A stretch of DNA of 64,000 bases. It comes from Pleurostoma richardsiae. Lineage: Eukaryota; Ascomycota; Sordariomycetes; Calosphaeriales; Pleurostomataceae. The number at the start of each line of letters is the position of its first letter. Positions within the stretch are counted from its first letter, which is position 1. The stretch is from the NCBI GenBank assembly GCA_030052745.1, contig JANBVO010000024.1, forward strand, positions 310,001 through 374,000, in the 5' to 3' direction. A model generated the notes under the pieces. That model saw nothing but the letters and a program-made list of their open reading frames with translations. It was not told the DNA's origin and did no database searches. Position numbers and translations under genes: made by a program. Below are positions 1 through 12,697 of this stretch, in pieces.

Positions 1-1138
1 CGCTTGATCATCTTGATCTGGCGGCGCTTCAGGCGAAACTTGAGCCTCACTAAACAGGGGGAGAGCTGGTTAGTCGACAGTAGATACTTGCGAAATGCGG
101 AACATGGATAAAACAGTAGTCACCTTGGTCGGCCGTCTTGCCGTACTCCTCCACCCTGACATTGTCCCTCCACCGCCTCGACAGGGCCAGGTTCCACTGC
201 AGGGTCGGCGGCAGCTGGCCCATCAGCTTCTCCTTGGCCCAGTCGTCGTGGAGCCGCGAGTTGATGCGCAGGTCCAGCTCCAGGCTGAGCAGCAGCTGGT
301 GGAAGAAGCGCACGTACTGCTGGTGGTTCGTGTGGCCCGTGTCGAAGATGAACTTGGTCGCGATCTGGTTGCGCGGGTTCGTGAAGTCGATCCAGCCCGG
401 CGCCGACAGCACCATGATGAGGTCCATGATCTGCCGCTCGAGCGTGCGGTGCGGGTTCATGAGCTTTTCCGGGTCGCGCAGGAGCCGCCTGTACAGGTTC
501 TTGTACATGAGGTCCTCGTTGTCATCCTCGAGCCCGGCCTCCAGCTCCTTCAGCCGCTCGAAGATCCGGACCAGGTCCACCTCCCTAGGGGTGACGCCGG
601 GGTCTCGGAGGGCAATCGTGGGCGGCAGTGCGCTCGACATGGTTACCCACTGGTTCAGTGTGACGGTCCCGGGCCGTCTACCGAAGTAGAATGAGTAGCT
701 GGGCTGCTCGAGAGTCTCCCAGGGGTAGATGGCGGAGCCGGAGCCCTGGAGCTTGAGGGTCATGAGCTGCGTCATGGAGTCGTGTTGGTTTGCGGCATCC
801 GTTTCATCGCCGCGATTGCCGGCAGAGGTGCTGAAGAGGGCGTAGTACTGATCTGAGGCGTGAGGGATGGGTCGCTTGTGTCCCTTGTGCGCTGGGACGC
901 CACGCGATATCAGCTCCATGGCATGGCCGAGGTTAAGTTCCTCCTCGCTGGATAGTCCAGACGGAGGCCAGCTGGTCAGGGGCCCGGGCTCGTATCGACG
1001 GCCGTTCGGTTCCTCCCGGCTCTTGCCCTTGGCGGCGTCAGAAGCCGAACGTCGGGGCCGGCGCCGAGTGCTGGAGACGGCTGCGGAAGACTGGCTGGTC
1101 CGGCTCCGGCGAGGGGGCGCATCTCCTTCGCTGACCAC
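1..1138 (-). CDS. Unknown conserved-looking protein, 3' part cut by window edge
   Basis: The gene starts at 1138 and runs off the left edge. Exon 1 is 124-1138 and a second exon is 1-49. The 74-nt intron (50-123) has donor GTGACT, acceptor TTTAG and a CTAAC branch site near 68-74, and the frame continues into a basic segment (VRLKFRLKRRQIKMIK). The N-terminal ~60 residues are basic and disordered (RRSRTSQ, RRRPRRS). The middle is charged and probably helical (EVDLVRIFERLKELEAGLEDD, followed by an RRLLRDPEKL segment), then a hydrophobic stretch (LIMVLSAPGWIDF). I do not recognise a domain and assign no function. Its upstream region is the 1.2 kb gap to VTC4. Confidence is good that it codes and low on identity. 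Confidence 0.75.
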
Positions 1139-2359
1139 CCGCCTCCGTGGCGGGTCTTTTTCCTACGTGCGCGTTAGTTCAGCGTGGCCATGGGATTTTG
1201 AAGTGGCCCGGATAGATTCGAAATCAAGAGTCAGGGGTGAAGTGAAGCGAAGTTGTCAACTAACCAGCTTGCCGTTCTGGGCTGAGGACCGGGCGCGAAA
1301 GAGGCCCCAGAAGCCCCGTTTCTCCTTGTCGCTCATATCGACCGCGGCAGCGAGTATCTCTTCATGAATAAGTCAAGCATAAAATTTCCTGCAGAGAAGC
1401 AGCAACAGGAGACGAGCGCAGCCACAGCAATAGAGAGGGCGGATCGCGGGTATATCTATCTATCTGCGGCGACAGTTCCGAGGCTGAGCAGGCTGCATGC
1501 GCGTCAAAAGTGTGGCTCCTCCCTTGCGCAGAGGGCGGCGACGGGTTGCCTCCCTTTCTTTTTCTTTTTCCACCTGAGATACTCCGTGCACCAGGAGTTA
1601 TTGATCCAGTCGCTCAGCCGGTCTCAGCTTGGCCTGTTTGATGACGGAACGTTTGGCTCGTGTGGGAGAGAAGCACAGAAAAGGGAGGAAACAAGTCGTC
1701 GCGGAGTTTCTGGTGTCCCGTTTGCCATGTGGCCCTCAAATGGTGGTTCTAATGCGACAAGCAGTCGTCAAGTAGCACGAGACTTCCAGCGCAGCCCTGC
1801 GGCGACGCGTGCACCCATTCTGAAACAGCTCTGCTTACAACAAGCACATCCGGTAGGTAGGTAGGCTATAGGCAGGTTTTATTATCACCGAACAGCCAAG
1901 TTGCTCCAGTAGAAGCAGCCTAAAGGTCTCAGTGTCGTGAGCTCAGGCTTCAACATCCAGAGCCAGCGCACGTGTCAACCTCTCTCTGCGGAGTTGTCGC
2001 TGGATCTTGTGACAGTCAACAACAGCCACTCAACTCAACCAGACACTGCATGCGTGCAGTTAATTGTACGCGTACCAGGGTCCAGTATGGGAACCTAGGG
2101 AAACTGGAAGCTTGGTTTTGAGCAAAACCGCAATCTTCCCACAGGAACAAAACAAGTGCATTTGTTCGTGATCATTCTCAACAACTCTCCCATGCTATGC
2201 CGGGTTCATGCACTCTATGCCGGCTTTCCAACAAGACAAGCTCCTTCTAGATGACCCTCATGCCGGCGGTACGACGACTACACTTATATAACAATTTCTC
2301 AAATTCTCCGCTTTTCATCTCCCAAGTATGCCTCGCAAAACCAACACGTCGAAACCTCT
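1139..2359. other. Intergenic: promoter of the left-edge gene and VTC4 downstream region
   Basis: No supported gene. It holds a TAGGTAGGTAGG run near 1854-1865, a T-rich patch near 1558-1570 and one CACGTG at 1969-1974. Short open frames here lack codon bias and motifs. Confidence 0.5.
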
Positions 2360-2521
2360 CTAAAGCAGCTCACCTGTCACATACTGCTGCACAGTCGTGC
2401 TATTCCGGGCACCCTGCGCCTCCGCGGCGTCCATTTTCGCGACGGCAGCTCGGTACTGCACAACACAAGTTAGCAAGCCTCCCAGAGCATCGCACCCATC
2501 GCCCTCCTACAGAGAAGGGAG

Positions 2522-2558
<37 letters not shown>

Positions 2559-4891
2559 GGGGGGGGGGGGGGGGGGGAAACGAACCTGAAATACAAAGTT
2601 GACAATCAGCGCGACCACCAGCGCCCCGCTGACCACCATCGGACCGATCATGTTGTCAAAGTCCTTGCCGCTCCGCGCGATGATCATCTCCCGCCGCGTC
2701 CTGTGCATGTAGTACCCCCACAGGCCCGCGAACACCGCGACCGCGATGTACACCACGCCCATCGCCGCCGCCACCGAGCTCTGCCCGGCCGCCGTGTTGT
2801 ACAGCGCCACCGACAGGCCCCCGAGCAGGATGCAGATGTGCTGCCACTTGAGGAACGTCCGCTCGTTGGCCAGCCACACCTTGGGCTCGATCTTGAGCGG
2901 GCCCGCGTTCTTGATCCACGTCTCCGGCTCCCTCACGCCCTCTGGCAGGACCGCCTCCGGCGCCTCGCGCGCCCGCTTCGCCCGCGAGTACCGCGTCAGC
3001 GAGAAGCTGGGCAGCACCGACGATATCGTCCCGTAGCCCTTGCTCCCGTTCTCGGTCGCTTCGGGGGCGGCCGTGCCGGGGGAGCTGTCGCCGTTCTCCG
3101 CGGTGATGGCGCTCGGCTTGCGCCGCGCGGCTGCGGCCTCTGCGGCAACCCGGTCGGCCAGGAAGGACTTCGCCAGGGGTGAGCTCTTGGACGGCTGGAA
3201 CGAGCTGACCTTGGTGCCCAGCAGGCTGCCGACGACCTGCTCCTCGGCGGCGCGGCTCGCCTTCCTCTGCTCCTCTTCCTCGAAGGCGAGCTGAGGGTCC
3301 TTACGGATGTCCGTCTCCATCTCGCTCAGCCAGAAGGGCAGCCTGTTCACGTAGTCCTCGAAAAGCGACGCCACGCCGTGGACGAACTTGGAAAACCGGG
3401 GCGCTGGGTACACGAGGTGCGACGCCATCAGCTCCTCCACCCACTCCGGCCGCTTGCGGTTGCCGTCTTCCCTGAGCTTGATCTCCAGCGCTGCGTACGG
3501 GAACAAGGACACCTCGCTCTGGTTGATGTTCTTGAACGGATACAGCATGTTGCTGTTGTCGATGTCGGTCCTGTGCCAGTTCGCGGGGTCACGGCACGGC
3601 CGGCTCTGATCCAGCGTGTCTTCGCGGATGAAAGCGATGTCGGTGTCAATGGATATCCGGACGCGGTCGTCGGCAGGCTTCTGGAAGGCAGTGCGCGAAT
3701 AGTTCGCCCGGAGGACAGGCTGGAGCTTGTTCTCTCCGATGAAGCTCTGTATGCCCTCCACGGTGTCCTTGAAGTTCTCGATGTCCTCGGCGGGCTGGCC
3801 CTGCCGTTCCATCTTCTGCATTGTCTTCTCCATCTTGTACTCCCCGTCGAGGAACGGCTTCACGTACTTCTCCTTGATTGTGAACTTCCGCTCCTCGCTA
3901 GTCCCGTTATCATGGACCGTCTTCTGCTCGATTACGAGCTCCGGCTTTGCACTAAGCTGGCCGTACCACCGCAGTCGGAGAGAAGACGCCGAGTCTTCAC
4001 GCTCGACTTTCTTCAGGTAGAGGTTGAATTTAGAGTTGTCGAAGTAGAGCGAGGTCAGCGGAGGGTCCTCGCTGCCGTCCCGTTCCTTGGCGGAAGACTG
4101 GCTGTACACTAGGGCAGGTAGCCTCCGCAAAATGTACGTCTTCACTTCTAGCAGGTTGTCGGGATGTACCCAAACTAGACGGAATTAGCAACCACTTATC
4201 AGAAAGCAGGACAGGTCTGCCCTTGTGCCCCCTGGTACTTACACTTGTGTGCCGTGTACCTCTCCCCATTGTGCGTCTCGGCCTGGCTGTCCACATCACC
4301 CGGAACAGTGTCCGGAGGTAGGTTCTCCTCGAGATGCTGGCGGATGGCGTAGTACATCAGCGACAGCTTGTTCAGCAGCGGCGAGTACGCCTGCTCCGAG
4401 TTGAACGGCCTCCGCGACAGCGAGAGCTGCATCATGGGCCGGATCTTGTAGCGGTTGCCCCTCTTGCGGTCGTGCTTCTTGACGATCTTCAGGAACCCCG
4501 TGTAGTTGAGGTTGCTGTACCGCTTGAGCTCCTTGACCTCGTTCGTGATGCGGTCCAGCTCCGCCTCGAGTTCGCGCAGCCTCTGGTTCGTGATGTCCCC
4601 GTGGGGCTGCTCCTTGCCGTCCGAGGGCGCCAGGTCCCGGAGCGTGTCGAAGGCGGCATCGACGCGCTCGCGGAGGTGGGCGACCGTCTCCTCCTGGAAC
4701 TGGGCGACCTTCTCCAGCTGGACGTTGAAGATCTCCTCGCAGAAGCGGTTCTCGTCCTCCTCGGTCCAGGGCACATCGTCGTCCTCCTCAACCTTGTCCT
4801 CCCGCAGCAGGCTCTTCAGCTTGCCATAGTCAATGTACTTGTCCTTCCATGGCTCGTATATCGACGTTCTGAGCGTCTTGCCGAACCGCAT
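2360..4891 (-). CDS. VTC4: Vacuolar transporter chaperone 4, polyphosphate polymerase
   Basis: Catalytic subunit of the VTC complex, which makes polyphosphate from ATP and moves it into the vacuole. Exons 4243-4891, 2586-4174 and 2360-2455 join to 777 residues; intron donors are GTAAGT and GTTCGT. The first junction restores KFWVHPDN, as in yeast Vtc4. The N-terminus is an SPX domain (MRFGKTLRTSIYEPWKDKYI, and the basic KKHDRKRG inositol-pyrophosphate patch). The tunnel domain shows LRLRWYG, the RVRISIDTD strand and YAALEIKL, the family's nucleotide- and phosphate-binding strands. An acidic, low-complexity linker follows, then a three-helix membrane domain (QHICILLGGLSVAL to MVVSGALVVALIVNFVF). 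The last intron carries a long C-tract and CT repeat (see findings). A yeast Vtc4-like membership of the catalytic class, rather than Vtc2/3, is supported by the intact tunnel residues. Confidence 0.96.
2525..2577. repeat. (AG)n microsatellite followed by a G21 run, inside VTC4 intron 2
   Basis: About 14 AG units (2525-2553), four A, then about 21 consecutive G (2557-2577) on the plus strand. In the VTC4 transcript this reads as a C-tract followed by CU repeats, starting only a few bases after the 5' splice site. Long homopolymers are length-unstable and error-prone in assembly. Confidence 0.95.
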
Positions 4892-6041
4892 GTCGGATGG
4901 TGTGGAGGCCCGGGGCCGTCCAAAGGTAGTTCGTCTGGGAAACCAACAACGCCGCGGGTTATTGAATGGTCGTAGTGCTCGTAAGGTAATCGATTAATAG
5001 AGGGGAGGGTTTTTGTCAGCTTCAGCTCAATTGAATTATATAATACGCAGAAAATTGATTGATTGTCAGAGAAGAACGGGAAAGTGAGTGAAGAAGGACT
5101 GGACAAGCACAGCACAAGACCGCGCAGACGACATCTCCACTACAGAAGCCCAGAAGCCCATGATGCATGCGTCCCCGCCACTAAAAGCACCTTAAACTGA
5201 CCAGCCCGTGCGAGATTTTGAGGTCCCCACCACTGCTTGACCCTGTTCGGATAAGAGCTTTCAGCCCGCCCCACCACAGCATTGGCCTATCAGATACCCA
5301 GACGAGACAACGTGAGCAGCTGGTGCAAATAAGAAAAACCGGACGAAGCAGCACAGATGTCCTCACGTCTTCACCAGTGTTCGGATGAAGTAATGCCAAG
5401 AGAACTGTACCCTCTTGGAGAAAATGCCTCTATCCAGATGAATTTGCATTTATTCACCTAGGATAACGTCGAAGGGCGTAGTACTGTCGACATGGAACGA
5501 CAAGCTGCCGGAGGAGAACGGCGATTTGTGCTCAAGAAGGCATATGGAGTATGATGTAGATGGCTGGGCAATCGAAGGGTCCAGTCTCATCCCATGAACT
5601 ACACGCGCGATATACGTTACAGCACACACAGCATCTGTAAAGTACGAGGAGCAAGATATGTCAACTATGCAAATTCCCAAGCAACAGCAGTATGTACAGC
5701 AGCGCGTAGAAACCAGACGGATATATGCATGCATGCAGACCACACACAGAAACGCTCGCCAACGGTATCGCAAGCAAGTCAGTCCTCAACATCATGAAGC
5801 TTCCCATCTTGTCCCCCCAGTTTCACGATTTTGGCCCATACGCAGTGCAGTAGCATGAAGAAGAAATGAAAAAGGAAGCAAACCGTGATCAAATTCTCGC
5901 CGGACATTTTTTCGTGCGTTCTCTGGTATCAAAATCAAGGCAGAAACCAGCTCCCGCTGCGCCGCCTATTTCCCCCCCTGTTCTTGACTTTGCATACAAG
6001 GTCATACACGTATCTCTTTCTTTAAGTGGTCATTTTCATGC
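4892..6041. other. Intergenic: VTC4 promoter and GLT1 3' region
   Basis: 1.15 kb between two minus-strand genes. It contains an AT-rich patch near 4980-5060 and the GLT1 3' flank. No gene, RNA or repeat is supported, and no CACGTG Pho4/NUC-1 type site was seen here. Confidence 0.5.
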
Positions 6042-9000
6042 TTAAGCGGCAACGGGAGCGACGCTGAAGATCTCCTGCGCCGTCCGCTTGATGATGCCAC
6101 CCGTGACCGGCAGGTTGGTATACTGCTCAAGGTAGAGGTCGACCTCGCGGGCGGCCTGGCGGCCCTCGTTGATGCCCCAGACGATGAGCGACTGGCCGCG
6201 GCGGCAGTCGCCGGCCGCGAAGATGCCGTCCACGTTGGTGCTGTACTTGCCAGGAGGGGTCTTGACGTTCTTACGCGGGTCCTTCTCGATCTCGTCGCCG
6301 AGGACGCGGCCCTCGGGTCCCAGGAAGCCCATGGACAGCAGAACAAGGTCGGCAGGGAAGAACTGCTGGGAGCCCTCGATCTTCTTCATGTCCCAGCCGC
6401 CGCTGGGCGACTTGGTCCACTCGACGCGCACAGTGTTGATGCCCTTGACGTGGCCATTGCCATCGTCGACAAACTCCTCCGACATGATGCAGAACTCACG
6501 CGGGTCCTTGCCCATGTGCTGGCGCACCTCGGTGTGACCGTAGTCCACACGGTAGATGCGCGGCCACTGGGGCCAGGGATTGTCGCGGGCGCGCTCGTTG
6601 GGTGGCTGAGGCAGCAACTCGAAGTTGATGACGGACTTGGCGCCGTGGCGGACCGACGTGCCGATGCAGTCGTTTCCAGTGTCACCACCACCAATGACAA
6701 TGACGTCCTTGCCCTTGGCGGAGATGTAGGAGCCATCTGCAAGCTCAGAGTCCAGCAGAGACTTGGTGTTCTTGTGCAGGAACTCCATAGCAAAGTGGAT
6801 GCCCTCAAGGTTGCGGTTCTTGATGGGGAGGTCACGAGCGACAGTGGCACCCGTGGCAATGATGACAGCATTGTTCTGGGCCTTGAGATCCATAAGGCTG
6901 ATGTCCTCACCAACGGCAACGCTGGTCTTGAACTGCACGCCCTCGGCAGCCATGAAGTCGGTACGGCGCTTGACAATACGCTTATCGAGCTTCATGTTGG
7001 GAATGCCGTACATCAGCAGACCACCGGGGCGATCAGCACGCTCGTACACGGTCACCAGATGGCCGGCTCTGTTCAGTTGGTCGGCGGCAGCAAGGCCAGC
7101 AGGACCAGATCCAATGACGGCGACCTTCTTGCCGGTGCGAACCTTGGGCGGCCGCGGAACCATCCAGCCCATCTCGAAACCACGGTCGATGATAGCGCAC
7201 TCGATCGACTTGATACCAACGGGGTCCTCGTTGATGCCCAGGACGCAGGCTCCCTCGCAGGGCGCGGGGCAGACACGGCCAGTAAACTCGGGGAAGTTGT
7301 TGGTCATTAGCAGGCGGTTGAGAGCGTCCTGCCACTGGTTCTGGAAGACGAGCTCGTTCCACTTGGGGATGATGTTGGAGATCGGGCAACCAGTGTCAGA
7401 CTGGCAGAACGGAACACCACAGTCCATGCAGCGAGCGGACTGGTACTTGAGCTCGTCCTCGTCGAGACGCTGGGACAGCTCGGCCCAATCCTTGGTACGC
7501 GTCTTAGCAGACCGGTACTTCTCAGAGCGGCGCTGATACTTCATGAAGCCCTTTGTCTTGTCGAGCACCAGGGCGCGCTTCTTCTCGGCAGCGTTGTCAC
7601 CGACGGCCTCTTCCATGTCCTGAAGCTTGGCGGCCTTCTCCTCCTTCTTCGGCTGGACACCGGAGATAACGGGCAGGTTGAACTCGGCACGCTTGGCTTC
7701 AGCAGCCTTGGCGGCCTCCTCCTGAAGGATCCTCTTGTAGTCGACGGGCAGGACCTTGACGAACCGAGGCAGGGCACGGTTGAAGTCGACGAGAATGCGA
7801 GCGGCAAGCTCGGAGCCGGTGTAGTGATGGTGGTCCTCGATGAGACCACGCACGAACGCGATTTCCTCAGGGTCCTCCAGTCCAGAGGCCTCAACCATCT
7901 CGGTGTTCAGTTTGGACAGGAAGTCCTGGTGGATGTCAAGAACATAGGCAATACCACCAGACATACCGGCAGCGAAGTTGCGGCCAGTGCTGCCCAAGAT
8001 AACGACACGACCTCCAGTCATGTACTCGCATCCGTGGTCACCAACACCTTCGACAACGGCGGTAGCACCGGAGTTTCGGACGCAGAAACGCTCAGCAGCA
8101 ACACCGCGGAAGAAGCACGTTCCGCTCGTGGCACCGTACAGGCAGACATTTCCGATGAGGATGTTCTCCTCAGCCTTGAAGACGGCGGAGCGCGGAGGAT
8201 AGACGATCAGGCGACCACCTGACAAGCCCTTGCCGACGTAGTCGTTGGCATCACCCTCGAGCTCCAGAGTAACACCCGGAGCGAGGAAGGCACCGAACGA
8301 CTGACCGGCAGATCCCTTGATGTTGACGTGGACGGTATCCATCGGCAGACCAGCCTCGCCATACCGCTTCGAGATGTGGTACGACAGGGACGTGCCCATT
8401 GCGCGATCCGTGTTGACAATGTCACACTCAATCCTCGACGGCAGGCCCTTGTCCAGGGTAAGCTCAGCTTCGGAGATGAGCTTGTTGTCCAGGCGGACGT
8501 AGAGACGGTGGTCCTGCTTGCGGACGTTGAAAGTAGCCACGCCCGGGCGAAGCTTGTGCGCGGGAGTCAGGATCAGAGACAGATCAATGTTCTCCGTCTT
8601 GTTGGTCCTCAGCTCGTCGGCGACCTTCAGCACCTCGACGCGACCAACCATCTCGTTGATCGTGCGGAAACCAAGCTTGGCCATGATCGCTCGGAGCTCG
8701 TTGGCAATGTAGTAGAAGAAGTTGATGACATGCTCAGGAGTACCCTGGAACTTCTTGCGCAGCTCGGGGTCCTGGGTGGCAATACCAACGGGGCAGGTGT
8801 TCTAAGAGGACAAATGTTAGTGCAAGTTCTAGGGTAACTGCAAACTGTGGGATACAGAAACCTGTAGGATAGGGCCAAGCAAATGAGGAAAAGAGCACGA
8901 ACCAAGTGGCATTTGCGCATCATAATACAACCCATAGCGATCAGGGGCGTCGTAGCAAAGCCCCACTCCTCAGCACCAAGCAAGCAGGCGATGGCGACGT

Positions 9001-12000
9001 CGCGGCCGGTCCTGAGCTGGCCGTCCGTCTGGACGACGACGCGACCACGGAGGTCGTTCAGCACAAGGGTCTGGTGCGTCTCGGCGAGGCCCAGCTCCCA
9101 GGGCAGACCAGCGTACTTGATACCGGTCCAGCGGGAGGCGCCGGTACCACCGTCATGGCCGGAGATGAGGATGTGGTCGGCCTTGGCCTTGGCGACACCC
9201 GAGGCAACGATACCGACGCCCGTCTCGGAGACGAGCTTGACCGAGACTCGAGAGCGGGGGCTCGAGCACTTCAGGTCGTAGATGAGCTGCTTCAGATCCT
9301 CAATGGAGTAGATGTCGTGGTGAGGAGGAGGCGAGATCAGACCGACACCAGGAGTCGAGTGACGGGTCCTGGCGATGGACTTGGACACCTTGTGTCCCGG
9401 CAGCTCACCACCCTCACCCGGCTTGGCGCCCTGGGCCATCTTGATCTGGAGCTCGTCGGAGTCGGCGAGGTATGCGGAGGTGACACCAAATCGACCGGAT
9501 GCAACCTGCTTGATAGCAGACCGCATGGTATCGCCATTGGGCAACCGCTGGGACCGCTCGGGATCTTCACCACCTTCACCGGTGTTAGACTTGCCACCCA
9601 GCCTGTTCATCGCAACGGCAAGCGTGGAGTGGGACTCCATAGAGATGGATCCGTATGACATTGCTCCAGTGCAGAAGCGGCGCACGATGTCGGTCCAAGG
9701 CTCGACCTGGTCGATAGGGACGGGTGTGCACTCCTCGAACTTGAAGTCGAGCATGCCACGAAGGGTGCAGGCCTTGATCTGCTCGTACTCGGAACGAGAG
9801 TACGCCTCATACGACTTGTCATTCTTCGTGCGAACGGCATCCTGGATGTTGGCCACGGAGACGGGGTCGTTGATATGCGCCTCACCACCGTCACGCCAGT
9901 GGTATTCGCCAGACTCAGGAAGACCTGGGACGGTAACCGAGTATCTCGAAGGGAAGCCTCGCTCGTGGAACCGGAAGGCATCCTCGGCAATGAGCTCGAA
10001 CGTGACACCCTTGATGCGAGAGGCCGTGCCCTTGAAGCAGCGCTCCACAACCACATCATCAATACCCAGGGCTTCGAAGATTTGAGCTCCCTTGTAGCTG
10101 GCAAGAGTGGAGATACCCATCTTGCTCATGACCTTAAGGATACCACCGTCGCAAGAGTGCTTGTAGTTGCGAATCAAAGCATCATCCGTCAGCTTCTTCT
10201 TAATCAGCTTCTCCCGGTTGAGCTTAAGGATGCAGTCCATGGCAAGGTAAGGGTTGATGGCATCCACGCCATATCCGAGGAGCACACACATATGGTGCAC
10301 CTCACGGGCTTCAGCGGTCTCGACCACAAGAGCGGCCATGGCTCGCCACTTGTTGCTGACGAGGTGATGGTGCACCATACCGGAAGCAAGGAGTGCTGAC
10401 ACGGGAACACGATCAGCGGAGGTGTTGCGGTCAGACAGGATGATGACACGGTCTCTGGCCTCAATGGCAGCAGTGGTCTCGTTGCAGATGTAGTCCAGGT
10501 GCTTGAGGTATCCCTGAACGCCGTCCTTCTTGGGGAACGTCAAGTCGATAATCTTGACCGTCCACTCAGGGTGCAGCTTCGACATGTTCTTGATCGCGTC
10601 CAGTTCAGGGGTCGACAGGATGGGGCTGGGCAGGAAGAGACGTCCACACTGAGAAGGGTCCATCTCCAGCAGGTTACCTTGAGGGCCAACATAGCACTCG
10701 AGAGACATGACGATAGACTCCCTGATAGGATCGATAGGAGGGTTCGTGACCTGTGCGAAGAGCTGCCGGAAGTACTCATAGAGCAGCTTTGGAGCCTGAG
10801 ACAGGCATGCCAGTGGTGCATCGTTGCCCATAGAACCAAGGGCTTCCTTCTCGTCCGAGGCCATGGGGGCAAGCAGCAAGCTCACCTGCTCGAAGGTGTA
10901 CCCAAAGGCCAGAAGAAGCGGATCCTCCTGTAGCTTCGCATCGTTCGGGCGCGAGACCAAGTCGATAACCTTCTTGTCAGCAAGTTTATCCACCACCGAA
11001 GGAAGAGCGACGAGCTCATTGTCGAGCCATGACCGGAAGTCCTGCCGGCTGGAGACTGCCGCCTTGAGCTCACTGTCGTCGATGATGCGGCCAGCCTGAG
11101 TGTCAACAAGCAACATGCGACCGGGCTGCAGCCGACCCTTCTGGACCACACGCTCCGGCTCGACGGGGATAGTGCCGACTTCAGAGGCGCAGATGATTCT
11201 GTCGTCGTCCATGACGTAGTACCGGCACGGTCTCAAGCCGTTCCGGTCCAGGTTTGCACCACAGAAACGGCCATCGGCGAACGTGAACAAAGCCGGACCA
11301 TCCCAAGGCTCCATCTGGCACGCGGCCCACTCGTAGAAAGCAGCCTTCTTCGGGTCCATCAGGGTATTTCCCTGCCACGCCTCCGGAACCATAAGCATCA
11401 CGGCTTCGGGGAGAGACAGTACGCCGTTGATGCTCAGCAGCTCTAGGACATTATCGAAGGCAGCAGAGTCGGAACCGCCCTCCTCGACGATCGGATAGAG
11501 CATCTCCAGCTCATCCCCGAACAGGATGGACTGCATGACACCTTCTCTTGCGCGCATCCAGTTCTTGTTTCCTCGCAACGTGTTGATTTCACCTTATCCG
11601 CGTCAGTACAAAGCTTGGGAGCATCTCGGGAGTGTTCTTACCGTTGTGCGCGGCCCACCGCAGGGGTTGAGCACGGTCCCATGAGGGGAATGTGTTGGTG
11701 GAGAAACGTGAGTGAACAAGGGCGAAGTGAGCCTCATAGTCGGCGTTGACCAGATCGTGGTAGTACTGGTAGACCTGGACGGGGGCAAGCTGGCCCTTGT
11801 AGACAATGTTCTTGTTCGACAGAGAGCAGAGGTAAAACCAGTTGTGCAGGCCAATGGTGTGCGTGGCGCGCTTCCGAAGGACATACAGCTGCCTCTCGAA
11901 GAGCTTCTCGTCGAACTGCTCGGGGTCCGTCGTTTCAGGAGCATCGCCCGAGCCGTAGGCGGAGGCCAGCACAACAAAAGGCTGCAGAATGATGGGCTCC

Positions 12001-12697
12001 CGACTGGCAGCAGCAGGGCCAAGCAGAGTAGAGTCGACGGGGGGCTCTCGCCATCCCAAAACTCTCAATCCCAAGGATTCGGCAATATCTTCCAACTGCC
12101 TCTTGGACTCGGCTAGCGTCTCCTGATCGGGCTTGAAGAACAGGTTTCCCACGGCATACTGGCCGAGGGGCGGGAGCTTAATCCCAACCTCGCGCTCGAA
12201 GTTCTTGATGAAGAACTTGTGGGGAATGGAGGTCATCACACCAGCACCATCACCATCGCGCGCGTCAGAACCCACGGCACCCCGATGGGTCATGTTGCAC
12301 AGAAGGTTTCGTGCTATACCAGTTAGCAGCCATCTCCCACGTCACGAGCAGGTTTGGTTGGTACTCACCATCGCTGACAATTTTGTGGCTCGGCTTGCCC
12401 TTGATGTGGCTACAATGCGTATTAGTCTCTCGCCAGTGCGGTAAGGAGCGCGGAAAGTGGCATACCAAGCAAAGCCGACACCGCAGGCATCCTTCTCCAA
12501 GCCAGGGTCATACAGTCCCCTAGGGAAATCAGTTAGACGGCGATATCTCAATAGCGAGCGGGCCACACGTACTGCTTCACCGGCAGGGCGCCAGCCCAGG
12601 AGCCATTGTTATCGGTCTGGTACTCATAAGGGTGGTAGACCTCAGATTCGGCTTCAAATTGTTCTTGTCGATCGTCGAAATCCACAGACAGGCCCAT
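6042..12697 (-). CDS. GLT1: Glutamate synthase (NADH/NADPH-GOGAT), fused alpha and beta domains
   Basis: Converts glutamine plus 2-oxoglutarate to two glutamates. Six exons (12573-12697, 12466-12519, 12369-12409, 11642-12313, 8903-11592, 6042-8801) join to 2113 residues, the usual fungal size. Start choice: it puts the catalytic Cys (KDACGVGF) at residue 54, the position it holds in yeast Glt1 after a 53-residue propeptide. Then come the class-II amidotransferase, FMN/TIM-barrel domain ([17 protein letters not shown]), the 3Fe-4S cysteines of C-x5-C-x4-C ([17 protein letters not shown]), the GXGXG structural domain, and a beta-type C-terminus with 4Fe-4S cysteines ([11 protein letters not shown]), an FAD motif ([13 protein letters not shown]) and a dinucleotide motif ([11 protein letters not shown]). 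Intron 5 (8802-8902) falls between the second and third cluster cysteines. Three introns fall in the first ~400 bp. Cofactor choice (NADH or NADPH) cannot be read here. Confidence 0.97.

Noticed and set aside
6450-7310. 286-codon open frame antisense to GLT1
   Set aside because: GLT1 identity on the opposite strand is certain and this frame mirrors its codon bias.
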